Assembly: GCF_029626035.1 (NCBI RefSeq)
Contig: NZ_JARUBE010000003.1
Coordinates: 2,790,001-2,854,000, forward strand
DNA from: Micromonospora sp. WMMD980
GTDB taxonomy: Bacteria > Actinomycetota > Actinomycetes > Mycobacteriales > Micromonosporaceae
Direction of reading: 5' to 3'
DNA length: 64,000 bases
The notes under the pieces were generated by a model. It was not told the DNA's origin. It saw nothing but the letters and a program-made list of their open reading frames with translations, and ran no database searches. The translations under genes were made by a program, and so were the position numbers. Shown here piece by piece: positions 1 to 8,658 of this stretch. The number at the start of each line of letters is the position of its first letter. The stretch's first letter is position 1.

Positions 1-2
1 CA

Positions 3-68
3 GCGCTGCGGCGTGAGGAACACGCCGTCGAGGAGGCGGTCAGCGCGTGGCGGAAGCAGTATCTGTGA
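3..68 (+). CDS. C-terminal tail of an LtrA-like membrane protein (5' end outside window)
   Basis: Only the last 21 codons and a TGA stop are in the window. The tail reads ALRREEHAVEEAVSAWRKQYL-like sequence, with a conserved LR.EE.AVE.AVS.WR pattern. The same pattern closes the complete LtrA-family protein at 11104-12402 (13 of 21 residues identical by eye), so this is probably the end of a second LtrA paralog. It sits 21 bases before a potassium-channel-like gene on the same strand. The reading is short, so the family call rests only on this tail match. Confidence 0.45.
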   Translation, partial: ALRREEHAVEEAVSAWRKQYL

Positions 69-89
69 GCTGGTCGCGCGCCGGGTGCC

Positions 90-815
90 GTGAGCGGCGG
101 TTCCCGGTCCCGGCCGGCGGGTACGCTGCCGCAGGTGAGCGACGATCCGGGCCGACGACACCGCGAGGACGACGCCCGCCTCAACGGCCTGGCCCACCGG
201 CTGGACAAGCCGATGGGCATCCTGGGGCTGTTCTTCCTGCTGCTCGTGCTCGCCCAGGCGATCGTCCACGACGAGCCGCTGAGCACCGTGCTCACCGTCA
301 CCAGCTGGATCCTGTGGGCGGTCTTCGTCGCCGAGTTCACGCTCCGCGCCTGGCTCGCCCGGCACCGCGCCGGCGAGTTCTGGAAGCACAACTGGTGGCA
401 GTTGATCTTCCTGGCGGTGCCGTTCCTGCGCTTCCTGCGCGCGGCGAGCGCACTGCGGGCGGCCCGGGGCGGCGGCGTGGTCGCCGCCGCCATCCGCGGA
501 TCGCGGTCCGCCGGCCAGCTGCTCACCGACCGGCTGGCCTGGCTCGCCGTGGTGACCGTCGCCGTCATCCTCGCGGCCGGGCAACTGCTCGTCGTCACCG
601 GTTCCTACCGCAGCCTCCCCCGCGCGCTGCACGACGCGGCCTTCACCACCATCACCGGTGAGCCGCTGCGCGTGACCGACACCTTCGCGCAGGTTCTGGA
701 GCTGGTGCTGGCCGCGTACTCGGTGGCGGTGTTCGGCACGCTGGCCGGCGCGCTCGGCGCGTTCTTCCTCAGCCGGGAACGGGCCGAGGACGAACGCCGC
801 CGACCGCAGGAGTGA
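90..815 (+). CDS. Voltage-gated K+ channel-like membrane protein with noncanonical filter
   Basis: The 241-residue protein has hydrophobic segments at roughly residues 44-60, 66-89, 103-117, 148-170 and 203-227, an ion-transport-type layout. The stretch between the last two segments resembles a pore helix and filter, ALHDAAFTTITGEP (residues 179-192), but has TITGEP where K+ channels have TVGYGD; compare the intact channel at 17051-17848. It may therefore conduct poorly, conduct another ion, or act only as a membrane sensor. The GTG at 90 gives the longest protein; a GTG at 135 (MSDDPGRR) is an equally plausible start and neither has a strong ribosome site. It lies directly after an LtrA-like gene and may be cotranscribed. 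Confidence 0.7.
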   Translation: MSGGSRSRPAGTLPQVSDDPGRRHREDDARLNGLAHRLDKPMGILGLFFLLLVLAQAIVHDEPLSTVLTVTSWILWAVFVAEFTLRAWLARHRAGEFWKHNWWQLIFLAVPFLRFLRAASALRAARGGGVVAAAIRGSRSAGQLLTDRLAWLAVVTVAVILAAGQLLVVTGSYRSLPRALHDAAFTTITGEPLRVTDTFAQVLELVLAAYSVAVFGTLAGALGAFFLSRERAEDERRRPQE

Positions 816-900
816 GCGCCGCCGTCAGGCCACGGCCGGACCGGGAAGGCGACGGACGGCGCGCGGAAGGTCCGCGCCAGGGCAACCCGGGGAGGCTGAC

Positions 901-1059
901 ATAGGCGACCGCGAACGGCTGCACGACCTCCGCCAGCAGGCTCACGACGCCGGCATCGAGGGCAATTCCAAGATGACCGAGCAGCAGTTGCGCGACGCGC
1001 TGCGCCGGGTGGGCAAGGGCGAGCAGCCTGAGCTGGCCAAGCACGACGCCAGGCGGTGA
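901..1059 (+). CDS. Small Rho-N/SAP-like protein, apparent ATA start
   Basis: The 52-codon frame has clear coding character and contains GIEGNSKMTEQQLRDAL, the pattern of short Rho-terminator N-terminal-like / SAP-like helix-extended-helix proteins common in actinobacteria, often annotated as plasmid stabilisation or DUF7218-type. A strong GGGGAGG ribosome site ends five bases before codon 901, exactly where a start is expected, but that codon is ATA and not ATG or GTG. No other start lies upstream in frame; an internal ATG at residue 30 would delete most of the motif. Either ATA is used, or an ATG has mutated or been misread. Function is presumably nucleic-acid binding (family inference). 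Confidence 0.6.
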   Translation: MGDRERLHDLRQQAHDAGIEGNSKMTEQQLRDALRRVGKGEQPELAKHDARR

Positions 1060-1099
1060 CACCGCCGGCAGACGGCACCGGCCGCTCGTGCCGGTGCCG

Positions 1100-3133
1100 T
1101 CAGTCCGGCCGGCTGCGTCCCAGCGCGTCGACGGTGCCCCAACGGCCGGGGAGGTCGAGGATCTCGACGCGACCGAGCCCCGGGGGGATGTCGGGATCGA
1201 TGACCAGGTGGTCGTCGTGCGGTTGCAGGCCGAGCATGACCCGGAGCAGGAGCAGCGGCGTTCCGGCCGACCATGCCTGCGGGCTGCACGCCGTGGGGTA
1301 CTGCACCGGGTAGTTGGTGAGGCCGCGCTGGTAGCCGGCGAAAACCTCCGGCAGGCGACCCTGGAAGTGCCGGGCCGCCTCGAGTATGCCGGCACAGATG
1401 CGTCCGGCCTCCTCCCGCATGCCGTACCGCCAGAGCCCCCAGGCGATGATGGAGTTGTCGAACGGCCACACCGTGCCCACGTGGTAGCCGAGGGGGTTGT
1501 AGCGGGCCTGGCCGGCCGCGAGGGTGCGGACCCCCCAGCCGGTGAACATGTCCGGGCCGAGCAGGTGGTCGGTGACGCTCCTGGCCCGGTCGACGTCGAC
1601 GATGCCGCTCCACAGCAGGTGCCCCATGTTGGACGCCAGGGCGTCCACCTGGTTGCCGTCGGCGTCCAGCGCGAGGGCGTAGTACTCGCCGTCGGCGACC
1701 CAGAAGTCGCGGTTGAACCGCCGCTTGAGGTCGGCGGCCTCGCGCTCCAGCCGTCCGGCGTACTCGTGGTCGTGCCACACGTCGCGGGCCAGCCGGGCGG
1801 CGCGGATTTTCGCGTCGTAGGCGTAACCCTGTAGTTCACAGGTCGCGCGGGGAAAGCCGGGAAGCCGGCCGTCGCGGTAGCAGATGGCGTCCGGCGAATC
1901 CTTCCAGCACTGGTTGGGCAGGCCGGTGCGCGGGTTGCGGGTCTGGTAGTAGAGATAGCCGGTGCCGCGGCTGTTGCCGTAGGTGTCGATCCATTCCAGC
2001 GCGGCGCGCACTTCCGGTTCCAGGCGCCGGACGAGGTCCTGGTCGCCGGTCCAGCGTTCGTACTCGTCGAGCAGGATCACGAACAGCGGCGTGGAGTCGG
2101 CGGAGCCGTAGTACGACGAGTGGGGTTGCTCCTCGAAACCGGCCAGTTCCCCGTAGCGCAGCTCGTGCAGGATCTTCCCCGGCTCCTCGTCCCGGAAGTC
2201 GTCGAGCCGGCTGCCCTGCATACCGGCCAGGACCGCGATGGTCGGCGGCAGGAGGCGGGGCAGGAACGGCAACGCCTGCAGGCCGGTGATGATGCTGTCC
2301 CGGCCGAACAGCGTCATAAACCAGGGAAGACCGGCGGCGATCAACTGTTTACCGAAAGTGATGGACTGGTAGCGTAGAGCCCCCAAATCGCGGATCCCGG
2401 TCCGGTACGCGGCGGCCAGCGGCTCGTAGTCGCAGACCAACCGCGGCACGGACGCGACGAAGCTGGTGCGCTCGGCGCGGATCTGCTCGACGTTGCGATC
2501 GAGGCCGATCGGCAACGCCTCGCGGAAGTCCAGCCCGTCGGCCCCGATGATCAGAGCTTTCGCCAGCAATTTCGTCCGCCACTCGCCGTGCTGCTCCACC
2601 CGGACGTGGAACGTCATGCCCTGCTCGTCCACCTCACCCGGGGCGCTGCTGGTCACGTGCACCTCGCGGTGGAACCGCTCACGTCGGTAGCTCAGCACCA
2701 GCTCGTCGCCCGCGACCCGAACGGTGGCCCCGCCCGGTTTGCGCTGCGCATTCTTGATCTCGAACAGGTCGGCGAAGTCCGAGCCCACCTCGATGCGCAG
2801 GGTCAGGTCGACGGCCGAGGTGGTGTGGTTGAGCACCGTCAGCGTCTCCTCGAAGCTGCCGTTGATCGCCCGGTAGCGCAGCACGGAGAAATTCGCGTCG
2901 ACGTAGTGGCTGGGTGCGCCGGGCACGAGGAAGTACGTCGTCTCGTACGAGGTTTCCTCGTCCACCGACAGCGGGTTCAGCCGCTCCCCGTCGAGGGTCA
3001 GCACCCAGGTGGACAGGAAGCGGGTGTCGAAGGAGAACAACCCGGTGGGGTAGTCCAGCGAGGGCTCGATGTCGCCCCGCCGGTCGGACACCACGAACGT
3101 GTTGCCGTCCAGGATGCTGATCAGCTCCTTCAC
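1100..3133 (-). CDS. Amylo-alpha-1,6-glucosidase / glycogen debranching-type protein
   Basis: The 677-residue protein begins with the debranching N-terminal all-beta domain (FVVSDRRGDIEPS, GLFSFDTRFLS, residues ~10-220) and continues with a six-hairpin glucosidase-type domain containing GRDSIITGLQALPF and a WPFDNSIIAWGLWRYG segment. Family members hydrolyse alpha-1,6 branches or related glucosides, in the cytoplasm. No secretion signal is visible. GTG at 3133 overlaps the stop of the SCP2 gene by four bases (GTGA), so the two are translationally coupled; a GGAG lies eight bases upstream. Length fits bacterial GDE_N_bis proteins. Substrate is not determinable from sequence. Confidence 0.85.
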   Translation of the reverse strand: MKELISILDGNTFVVSDRRGDIEPSLDYPTGLFSFDTRFLSTWVLTLDGERLNPLSVDEETSYETTYFLVPGAPSHYVDANFSVLRYRAINGSFEETLTVLNHTTSAVDLTLRIEVGSDFADLFEIKNAQRKPGGATVRVAGDELVLSYRRERFHREVHVTSSAPGEVDEQGMTFHVRVEQHGEWRTKLLAKALIIGADGLDFREALPIGLDRNVEQIRAERTSFVASVPRLVCDYEPLAAAYRTGIRDLGALRYQSITFGKQLIAAGLPWFMTLFGRDSIITGLQALPFLPRLLPPTIAVLAGMQGSRLDDFRDEEPGKILHELRYGELAGFEEQPHSSYYGSADSTPLFVILLDEYERWTGDQDLVRRLEPEVRAALEWIDTYGNSRGTGYLYYQTRNPRTGLPNQCWKDSPDAICYRDGRLPGFPRATCELQGYAYDAKIRAARLARDVWHDHEYAGRLEREAADLKRRFNRDFWVADGEYYALALDADGNQVDALASNMGHLLWSGIVDVDRARSVTDHLLGPDMFTGWGVRTLAAGQARYNPLGYHVGTVWPFDNSIIAWGLWRYGMREEAGRICAGILEAARHFQGRLPEVFAGYQRGLTNYPVQYPTACSPQAWSAGTPLLLLRVMLGLQPHDDHLVIDPDIPPGLGRVEILDLPGRWGTVDALGRSRPD

Positions 3134-3510
3134 GCCGGTGTCTCCGGTTCCACCGCGCCCACCGTCCGCGGGTCGCGCGCCCGCGGCGACGGTGGGAAGA
3201 ACCGCCGGAACGCCAGGAACAGCTCAACGTCGCCACTGAGCGTCGCGTCGTTGCGCAGCAGCGCCGCCACCGGCTGGGACTCGCCCGTGACCAGCCTCTC
3301 GAACAGGTCGGCGTCGCTGCGCCACACCGTGTCCGCCTCGGCGTATCCGGGGGCGGCCACCGGCCGGCCCGATCGCAACGTCACCACCCAGTGATCGGTG
3401 TGCTCCCCGGTGTAGAGGTCGACCCGCAACACCCCGTCCACCGGGCTGCGCAACCCCCGCGGCGTTCTCGCCTGCAGCGTGCTGAAGAACTGCTCCACGA
3501 GCGCATCCAT
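3130..3510 (-). CDS. SCP2 sterol-binding domain protein
   Basis: The 126-residue protein has the SCP2 lipid-binding layout: amphipathic helices at the ends and a central sheet with VDGVLRVDLYTG, WRSDADLFERLVTGE and DATLSGDVELFLAFRRFF. Such domains bind hydrophobic ligands or act as accessory domains. It is the first gene of a two-gene minus-strand unit with the debranching-type enzyme, overlapping it by four bases. The ATG at 3510 is preceded by AT-rich sequence with no ribosome site, suggesting a leaderless or weakly initiated message. C-terminal residues after ~110 are Pro/Arg-rich and probably disordered. Confidence 0.75.
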   Translation of the reverse strand: MDALVEQFFSTLQARTPRGLRSPVDGVLRVDLYTGEHTDHWVVTLRSGRPVAAPGYAEADTVWRSDADLFERLVTGESQPVAALLRNDATLSGDVELFLAFRRFFPPSPRARDPRTVGAVEPETPA

Positions 3511-3582
3511 ATAACAACAATAGGTGCAGACCGGGCAAGAAACGGGGTCGGGTCGAGGTCCGACCCGGGAGGAGGACGAGGC

Positions 3583-4377
3583 TCACCCGTCGCCCGTCCC
3601 CGGCAGATCACAGTGGTACGTGCACACGACGTCCCCGTCCGGCGTGGGCCGCGCCTCGCCGGCCATCCAGCCCAACCGTTCGTAGAAGCTCGTCGCGCCG
3701 AGCGAACCGGTCGAGGTCTGCGCCTCGGCCCGGCTGGCGCCCGCGCTCCGCGCCGCCGCGAGGAAATGCGACACCAGCGCCATGCCGATGCCGCTCCTGC
3801 GCCACGTCGGGTGCACGGCCAGGGCGGTCAGGACAGCCACCTGCGGGTCCGACCGCACCCGGTCCGGGTCCGGCGTGCTCGCCGACGCCCGCCGACCGCG
3901 CGCGCCGCGACCGGCCGGCCCGCGTCGGCGCCGCAGCAGACGGCAGGTCCACGGCCGCACCCGGGAGCGCAGCAGGCGCGCCGCCGCTCGGGGTCGGGCG
4001 CCCAGCGCCACGAGACCGGCGAGGGCCAGGAAGGCGAGCGCCCGCCGGTCGCCGGCCAACGCCGCGGCGTAGGCCGCCTGGTCGCTGGCGCCGAGGACGA
4101 ACCCGACCACCGCGCCGTTCGAGACCGCGTCGACGGCGACCAGGCCCAGACCGTGCGGCGAGTCGAGATAGGTGCGATGCCACCGCCGGACGAACGCGGC
4201 GCCCAGCGACGGAAAGAGCCCGATCGGGAGAAACGCCACGTGCGCCCGGGACATCCCGATAAGATCCTCGTGTTCCGCCGCGCGCACGACGAGCCGACCC
4301 GCCGCCACCGCGTCGAGCGGCGGCGGCGCCACCAGGTCCGTCCGCAGGTCATCGACAATTCCGCCCGGAATCCTCAC
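3583..4377 (-). CDS. GNAT family N-acetyltransferase
   Basis: The 264-residue protein ends in a standard GNAT core: VAVLTALAVHPTWRRSGIGMALV (acetyl-CoA loop R-x-x-G-I-G) and SLGATSFYERLGW. The N-terminal part carries the first strands (VAAGRLVVRAAEHEDL). Between them is an unusually long Ala/Arg-rich insertion (about residues 105-170) including a hydrophobic stretch and a basic RRRRGPAGRG patch. The GTG at 4377 is chosen because a GGAG lies just upstream and because translation above it has no family resemblance. It is divergent from the MFS gene at 4542. Substrate unknown. Confidence 0.75.
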   Translation of the reverse strand: MRIPGGIVDDLRTDLVAPPPLDAVAAGRLVVRAAEHEDLIGMSRAHVAFLPIGLFPSLGAAFVRRWHRTYLDSPHGLGLVAVDAVSNGAVVGFVLGASDQAAYAAALAGDRRALAFLALAGLVALGARPRAAARLLRSRVRPWTCRLLRRRRGPAGRGARGRRASASTPDPDRVRSDPQVAVLTALAVHPTWRRSGIGMALVSHFLAAARSAGASRAEAQTSTGSLGATSFYERLGWMAGEARPTPDGDVVCTYHCDLPGTGDG

Positions 4378-4541
4378 GGCTCCACACCCCCGTTCGACGC
4401 TGGCGCATACCCTCGCCGCCGGCCGGTACGCGGGGGTCCGCCGCACATCACCGCCGGTCCACCGTCGACGACCGGACCGCGGGGGCGAATCCGGCCGGCC
4501 GCGACGGACCTGCCCGCCGGGCGTCACGGGAGGCACCGGTC

Positions 4542-6005
4542 ATGCCCACGGACAACAGCGGCGCGACGGCGTACCCCGGTCGTCGGCACCCGTTCGCGGC
4601 CCTGCGCCGGCGGGCGGCCGACCTGCTCGGCGGCCCGCACCGGGTGCGGGTCGTCGCCCTGCTGGCGGCCGTGCTCGCGTTGAACAGCGCCGACACCGGC
4701 ACGGTCGGGGCGGCGGCCGCCCAGATCGAGGCGGACCTCGGCATCAACCACGCCCAGTTGGGCCTGCTGGCCACCGCGTCCTCGGGCGTGGGCGCGCTGG
4801 CGACCGTGCCGCTCGGGGTGCTGGCCGACCGGGTCGACCGGACCCGGCTGCTGGCGCTCACGATCACGCTCTGGGCGGCGGCCATGACCGCCGGTGGCCT
4901 CGCCCCCGGCTACGGGTGGCTGCTGGCCTCCCGGCTGCTGCTCGGCGCCGCCGTGGCGGCCTCCGGCCCGGTGGTGGTCTCCCTCACCGGCGACCTCTTC
5001 CCACCGGCGGACCGGGCCGCCGTGCTGGGCTGGATCCTGACCGGCGAGATCGTCGGCGCCGGCGTCGGGCTGCTGGTCGGCGGCGAGGTCGCCGCCCTGG
5101 TGTCCTGGCGGGCCGCGTTCCTCGTGCTCGCGGCGGCCAGCGTGGGGCTGGCCCTGGCGGTGTGGCGGTTACTGCCGGAACCACCGCGCGGACCGGCCCG
5201 GCCCGACGCCGCCGCGGCCGCCGGGTCGGGCGCGGCGGACCGCCTGCGGGAGGCGCTGGCCACCCGGGGGACCCCACCGGCCCGTGACCGGGTGGTCACC
5301 GACGACCCGAACGGCTGGTCGCTGCGCCGCGCGCTGGCGTACCTGCTGACCATCCCCACCAACCGGCTGCTCATCGTGGCGTCCGCGGTCGGCTACTTCT
5401 TCTTCGCCGGGCTGCGAACCTTCGTCGTCGTCTTCGCGGTCCGGCACTTCGGCGTCTCCCAGACCGCGCTGGGCGCGCTCGTGCCGGTGATCGGGGTGGC
5501 GGCGCTGGCCGGCGCGGTGCTCGCCGGGCGGTTGACCGACCGCGCCCTCGCTGGTGGCCGGCTCGACGTGCGCATCGTCGTGCCCGCGGCCGGCTACACC
5601 CTCGCCGCGGTGCTGTTCCTGCCCGGCGTGTGGGTCACCTCGGTCGCGACGGCCCTGCCGTTGATCGCGCTCGGCGCGGCCGGGCTCGCCGCGGCGAACC
5701 CGCCCCTGGACGCGGCCCGGCTGGACATCGTTCCCGGTCGGTTGTGGGGCCGGGCGGAGAGCCTGCGGACGATGCTGCGACTGGTCGCCGAGGCGGCCGC
5801 GCCGGCGACCTTCGGCTGGGTCGCCGACCAGCTCGGCGGCCCGGCCGGCCGGTCCAGCGGCACCGGGCTGCGCAACGCCTTCCTGGTCATGCTCGTTCCG
5901 CTGCTGGCCAACGGGATGCTGCTGCTGGCCGCCCGGCGCACCTATCCGACGGATGTCGCCACCGCCACCGCGTCCGACCGGGCCGGCGACGGCGGCCCGG
6001 GGTGA
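4542..6005 (+). CDS. MFS transporter
   Basis: The 487-residue protein has about twelve hydrophobic segments and the MFS loop 2-3 signature GVLADRVDRTRLL (residues ~103-115), plus the second-half counterpart AGRLTDRALAGGRLD. A long hydrophilic loop at residues ~210-260 separates the two six-helix halves. It is expected to be a proton-coupled exporter in the cytoplasmic membrane; substrate cannot be read from sequence. A good GGGAGG lies ten bases upstream of the ATG. The stop almost touches the convergent L,D-transpeptidase gene (four bases between), leaving no room for a separate terminator. Confidence 0.85.
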   Translation: MPTDNSGATAYPGRRHPFAALRRRAADLLGGPHRVRVVALLAAVLALNSADTGTVGAAAAQIEADLGINHAQLGLLATASSGVGALATVPLGVLADRVDRTRLLALTITLWAAAMTAGGLAPGYGWLLASRLLLGAAVAASGPVVVSLTGDLFPPADRAAVLGWILTGEIVGAGVGLLVGGEVAALVSWRAAFLVLAAASVGLALAVWRLLPEPPRGPARPDAAAAAGSGAADRLREALATRGTPPARDRVVTDDPNGWSLRRALAYLLTIPTNRLLIVASAVGYFFFAGLRTFVVVFAVRHFGVSQTALGALVPVIGVAALAGAVLAGRLTDRALAGGRLDVRIVVPAAGYTLAAVLFLPGVWVTSVATALPLIALGAAGLAAANPPLDAARLDIVPGRLWGRAESLRTMLRLVAEAAAPATFGWVADQLGGPAGRSSGTGLRNAFLVMLVPLLANGMLLLAARRTYPTDVATATASDRAGDGGPG

Positions 6006-6009
6006 GCGC

Positions 6010-6885
6010 TCAGTACACCCAGACCCGGGTCTTCTTCGGCAGGACGTCCTGCGCCCACAGCCAGTCCATGGCCGGCAGCGTCACCCGCACGCACCCGTGC
6101 GACGCCGGGTACGGCGGCACGCTGGTGTAGCCGTGGATCGCGATCCCCTGCTCCTGGAAGTACTTCGGCCGGTACAGCCGACCGAGCGGGCCGTCGCGCC
6201 AGCCGTCGACCTGCCAGTCGATCGTCCACCTGCCGCGCGGGGTGTCCGCCAGGTATGTCTCGCCCTGGTAGGTGTAGTGCTCGAACGTGCCGGTCGAGGC
6301 GTTGAAGACCCGGCTCACCTCGCCGTCGTCGACGATCATGAGCAGCTGCCGGTCCAGGTCCACCTCGGCGAGGTGGCCGTCGGTGCTGCGGGCGTCCGGG
6401 CGCTTCCCGGCGGCGAGCGCGACCCGGGTCTTCGGGCCGACCACTCCGTCGCGGCGCAGACCGGCCGCCTTCTGCAGGGCGTAGACCGCCTGCTCGGTGA
6501 GCAGGCCGAACCTGCCGTCGGACTCGCCAACCCAGTAGCCGAGCCGGTCCAGTCGCTGCTGGAGCGCCCGGACCGCGTCGCCGGTGTCGCCCCGACGCAG
6601 GGCGTCCTCGGCGCCGGCGTCGGCCGGCCCCGACGGCGACGGGCTTGCCGGCGACGGGCTTGCCGGCGACGGGCTCGACGAGCGCGAGGCAGCGGGCGAC
6701 TCCGTGGTGGGCGAGGGCGCGGCGCCGGTCGGGGTGGCCGTCGGCGGTCCCGGCGGTGGCGACGCCGTCACCGGGCGACTCGGGGCGGCCGTGGTCGGCC
6801 CGTCGTCCCGGGCGTCGCCGCAGCCGGCCCCGAGGATCAGCAGGACGGCGGACGTGACGCCGGCCGTGAGGTGTCGACTCTTCAT
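6010..6885 (-). CDS. L,D-transpeptidase lipoprotein with peptidoglycan-binding domain
   Basis: The 291-residue protein starts with a signal peptide and lipobox (LILGAGC, Cys ~residue 23). A Pro/Ser/Thr linker follows (about residues 25-95), then a PG_binding_1 domain (GDTGDAVRALQQRLDRLGYW), then a YkuD catalytic domain ending HGYTSVPPYPASHGCVR, with the nucleophile Cys at about residue 265 and the conserved SHGC context. It should cross-link peptidoglycan stem peptides (3-3 links) or attach proteins at the outer membrane face. The ATG at 6885 gives a proper n-region (MKSRHL). Upstream frame continuation has no coding resemblance. The DUF2254 gene is divergent 114 bases away. Confidence 0.88.
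   Translation of the reverse strand: MKSRHLTAGVTSAVLLILGAGCGDARDDGPTTAAPSRPVTASPPPGPPTATPTGAAPSPTTESPAASRSSSPSPASPSPASPSPSGPADAGAEDALRRGDTGDAVRALQQRLDRLGYWVGESDGRFGLLTEQAVYALQKAAGLRRDGVVGPKTRVALAAGKRPDARSTDGHLAEVDLDRQLLMIVDDGEVSRVFNASTGTFEHYTYQGETYLADTPRGRWTIDWQVDGWRDGPLGRLYRPKYFQEQGIAIHGYTSVPPYPASHGCVRVTLPAMDWLWAQDVLPKKTRVWVY
6636..6680. repeat. 15-bp tandem repeat coding SPSPA
   Basis: The unit GCGACGGGCTTGCCG occurs at 6636-6650 and 6651-6665 and a diverged third copy at 6666-6680. It encodes the repeated Ser-Pro linker of the L,D-transpeptidase. Such in-frame minisatellites can change linker length by slippage without breaking the gene. Confidence 0.8.
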
Positions 6886-6999
6886 GATCAGCGTGCCGGG
6901 GTCCCGGCCCACCCCCTTCGTCGTCGGAGTCTCCCTCTGCCCAGAAAAGCAGACCTTTCGGCAGGTATGCAAACGGCGCCCAGCGGGGACTAGTGCGGG

Positions 7000-8208
7000 A
7001 TGGACCACGCCCCGCGTACTCTCCGTGCCCGCCTCACCGCGGCCTGGTCGGGCTTCTGGCTGGTGCCGGCGGCGTTCGCGGCCGGAGCCGTGCTGCTGGC
7101 GCTCGCGCTGTCCGTGGCCGAGCTGCGCCTGGGCCTGCCCACCGGCGGGTTCCTGCCCAGCAGCGTCGCCGGCGCCCGGTCGCTGCTGTCGTCGATCATC
7201 ACCGCGATGATCTCGTTCACCGCGCTCGTCTTCTCCATCACCGTTGTCGCCGTGCAACTGGCCAGCAGCCAATATTCCCCCCGGGTGCTGCGGACCTTCC
7301 TGCAGGACCGGATCACGCAGGCCGCGCTGGGCACCTTCCTGGCGACCGCGCTGTTCGCCATGGTGGTGCTGGCTGCCCTGCCGGCCGGCGCCGACCCCCG
7401 GCTGCCGGAGCTGTCGCTGGGCGTGGCGATGACCTTCGTGCTCGCCAGCAGCGGGCTCTTCGTCTACTACCTGCACCACGTCACCACCGTGATGCGGGTC
7501 TCGCACATCATCTCGGCCGTCGGCGCCCAGACCCGTCGGGTGATCGAGGAGCAGTATCCGGTCGGCCTCAGGTCCGAGCCGGTCCCGCCACTGGCGCCGC
7601 CGGTGCAGGTGATCGTCGCGGTGCATCCCGGCATGATCCAGCACGTCGGCCTCGACCGGCTCGCCGCGCTGGCCCGCAAGCACGACTGCACGCTGTCGGT
7701 CCTGCCCGCGCCGGGCGACTTCGTGGTGGCCGGGCAACCGCTGATCGCGGTCCACCCCCTGCCCGGTGCCCCCTCCCCCACCACCGTGCCGGACGCACAG
7801 GCCTGCGTCGCGGTGAATCTCGGCGTGGAACGGACCCTCGGCCAGGACGTCGGGTTCGGGTTCCGACAACTGACCGACATCGCCGAACGGGCCCTCTCCC
7901 CGGGCATCAACGACACCACCACCGCGGTCCGCGGCGTGCAGGAGATGCACGACCTGCTGCGCCGCCTCGCCGGCCGGCCCCGGCACCGCCTGCTCGTCGA
8001 CGACCCCGACGGCACGCCCCGGGTGCGGGCCCGGGGGCAGGACTTCGACGGCTTCCTCGCGGTCGCGGTCGACGACGTCCGACGGTCGGGACGCGACCAG
8101 CCGCGAATCACCCGGCTCCTGGACGACGTGCTCGCCGACCTGCGCTCCGTGGCCCTGCCGGACCATCTGCCCGACATCGTCCGCAGGATCGCCGAGCGGC
8201 AGGCATGA
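7000..8208 (+). CDS. DUF2254 family membrane protein
   Basis: The 402-residue protein has two N-terminal membrane segments (residues ~17-40 and 62-85), two more at ~105-125 and 140-160, and a soluble C-terminal half containing PGINDTTTAVRG and GQDVGFGFRQLTDIAERALSP, hallmarks of the DUF2254 predicted membrane proteins. Function of the family is unknown; it is usually chromosomal and conserved in actinobacteria. ATG at 7000 with a weak ribosome site. It runs in the same direction as the DUF4190-like gene 66 bases downstream. Confidence 0.8.
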   Translation: MDHAPRTLRARLTAAWSGFWLVPAAFAAGAVLLALALSVAELRLGLPTGGFLPSSVAGARSLLSSIITAMISFTALVFSITVVAVQLASSQYSPRVLRTFLQDRITQAALGTFLATALFAMVVLAALPAGADPRLPELSLGVAMTFVLASSGLFVYYLHHVTTVMRVSHIISAVGAQTRRVIEEQYPVGLRSEPVPPLAPPVQVIVAVHPGMIQHVGLDRLAALARKHDCTLSVLPAPGDFVVAGQPLIAVHPLPGAPSPTTVPDAQACVAVNLGVERTLGQDVGFGFRQLTDIAERALSPGINDTTTAVRGVQEMHDLLRRLAGRPRHRLLVDDPDGTPRVRARGQDFDGFLAVAVDDVRRSGRDQPRITRLLDDVLADLRSVALPDHLPDIVRRIAERQA

Positions 8209-8274
8209 CCTGGCGGTGACGGGGGAAGCGGCCGGCACAAGCCTGCGCCATCTCGGCGCAGCGGAGGGAGTGCC

Positions 8275-8655
8275 ATGACCGCGTCCAGCGAGCCGGCCCG
8301 CGGAGCCGGTGCCCCGACCCGCGCCGGTGCGGGAGCCAAGACCAGCACCGCCGCCGCGCTCGCGCTCGTGTTCGGTGTGTCCGGCCTGTTCAGCGTGCTC
8401 ACCGCCATCCTCGCCTGGATCGGCGTGGTGCTCGCCATCGTCGGCATCGTCCTGGGCATCGTGGGCCTGCGGATGGCCGCCCGACCGGGCGTGACCGGCC
8501 GGGGGGTGGCGATCGGCGGACTCGTGCTCAGTGTGGTCGCCCTGCTGCTCGGGCTGGCGCTCGGCGCGGGCATCACGACCTTCCTCAACAACGAGGGCGC
8601 GGTCGACCGGCTCCAGCAGCAGGTCGACGACCTGCGCGACCGGCTCGACAGCTGA
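8275..8655 (+). CDS. DUF4190-type small membrane protein
   Basis: The 126-residue protein has a hydrophilic Ala/Gly-rich N-terminus, two or three membrane segments (residues ~24-60 and 82-103) with the GxxLxxxGL/GRGVAIGGLVLS pattern of DUF4190-like proteins, and a C-terminal Leu-zipper-like coiled coil (RLQQQVDDLRDRLDS). A strong GGAGGGAG ribosome site precedes ATG 8275. It ends three bases before the convergent lipoprotein gene. Role unknown; the coiled coil suggests oligomerisation. Confidence 0.72.
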   Translation: MTASSEPARGAGAPTRAGAGAKTSTAAALALVFGVSGLFSVLTAILAWIGVVLAIVGIVLGIVGLRMAARPGVTGRGVAIGGLVLSVVALLLGLALGAGITTFLNNEGAVDRLQQQVDDLRDRLDS

Positions 8656-8658
8656 CGG

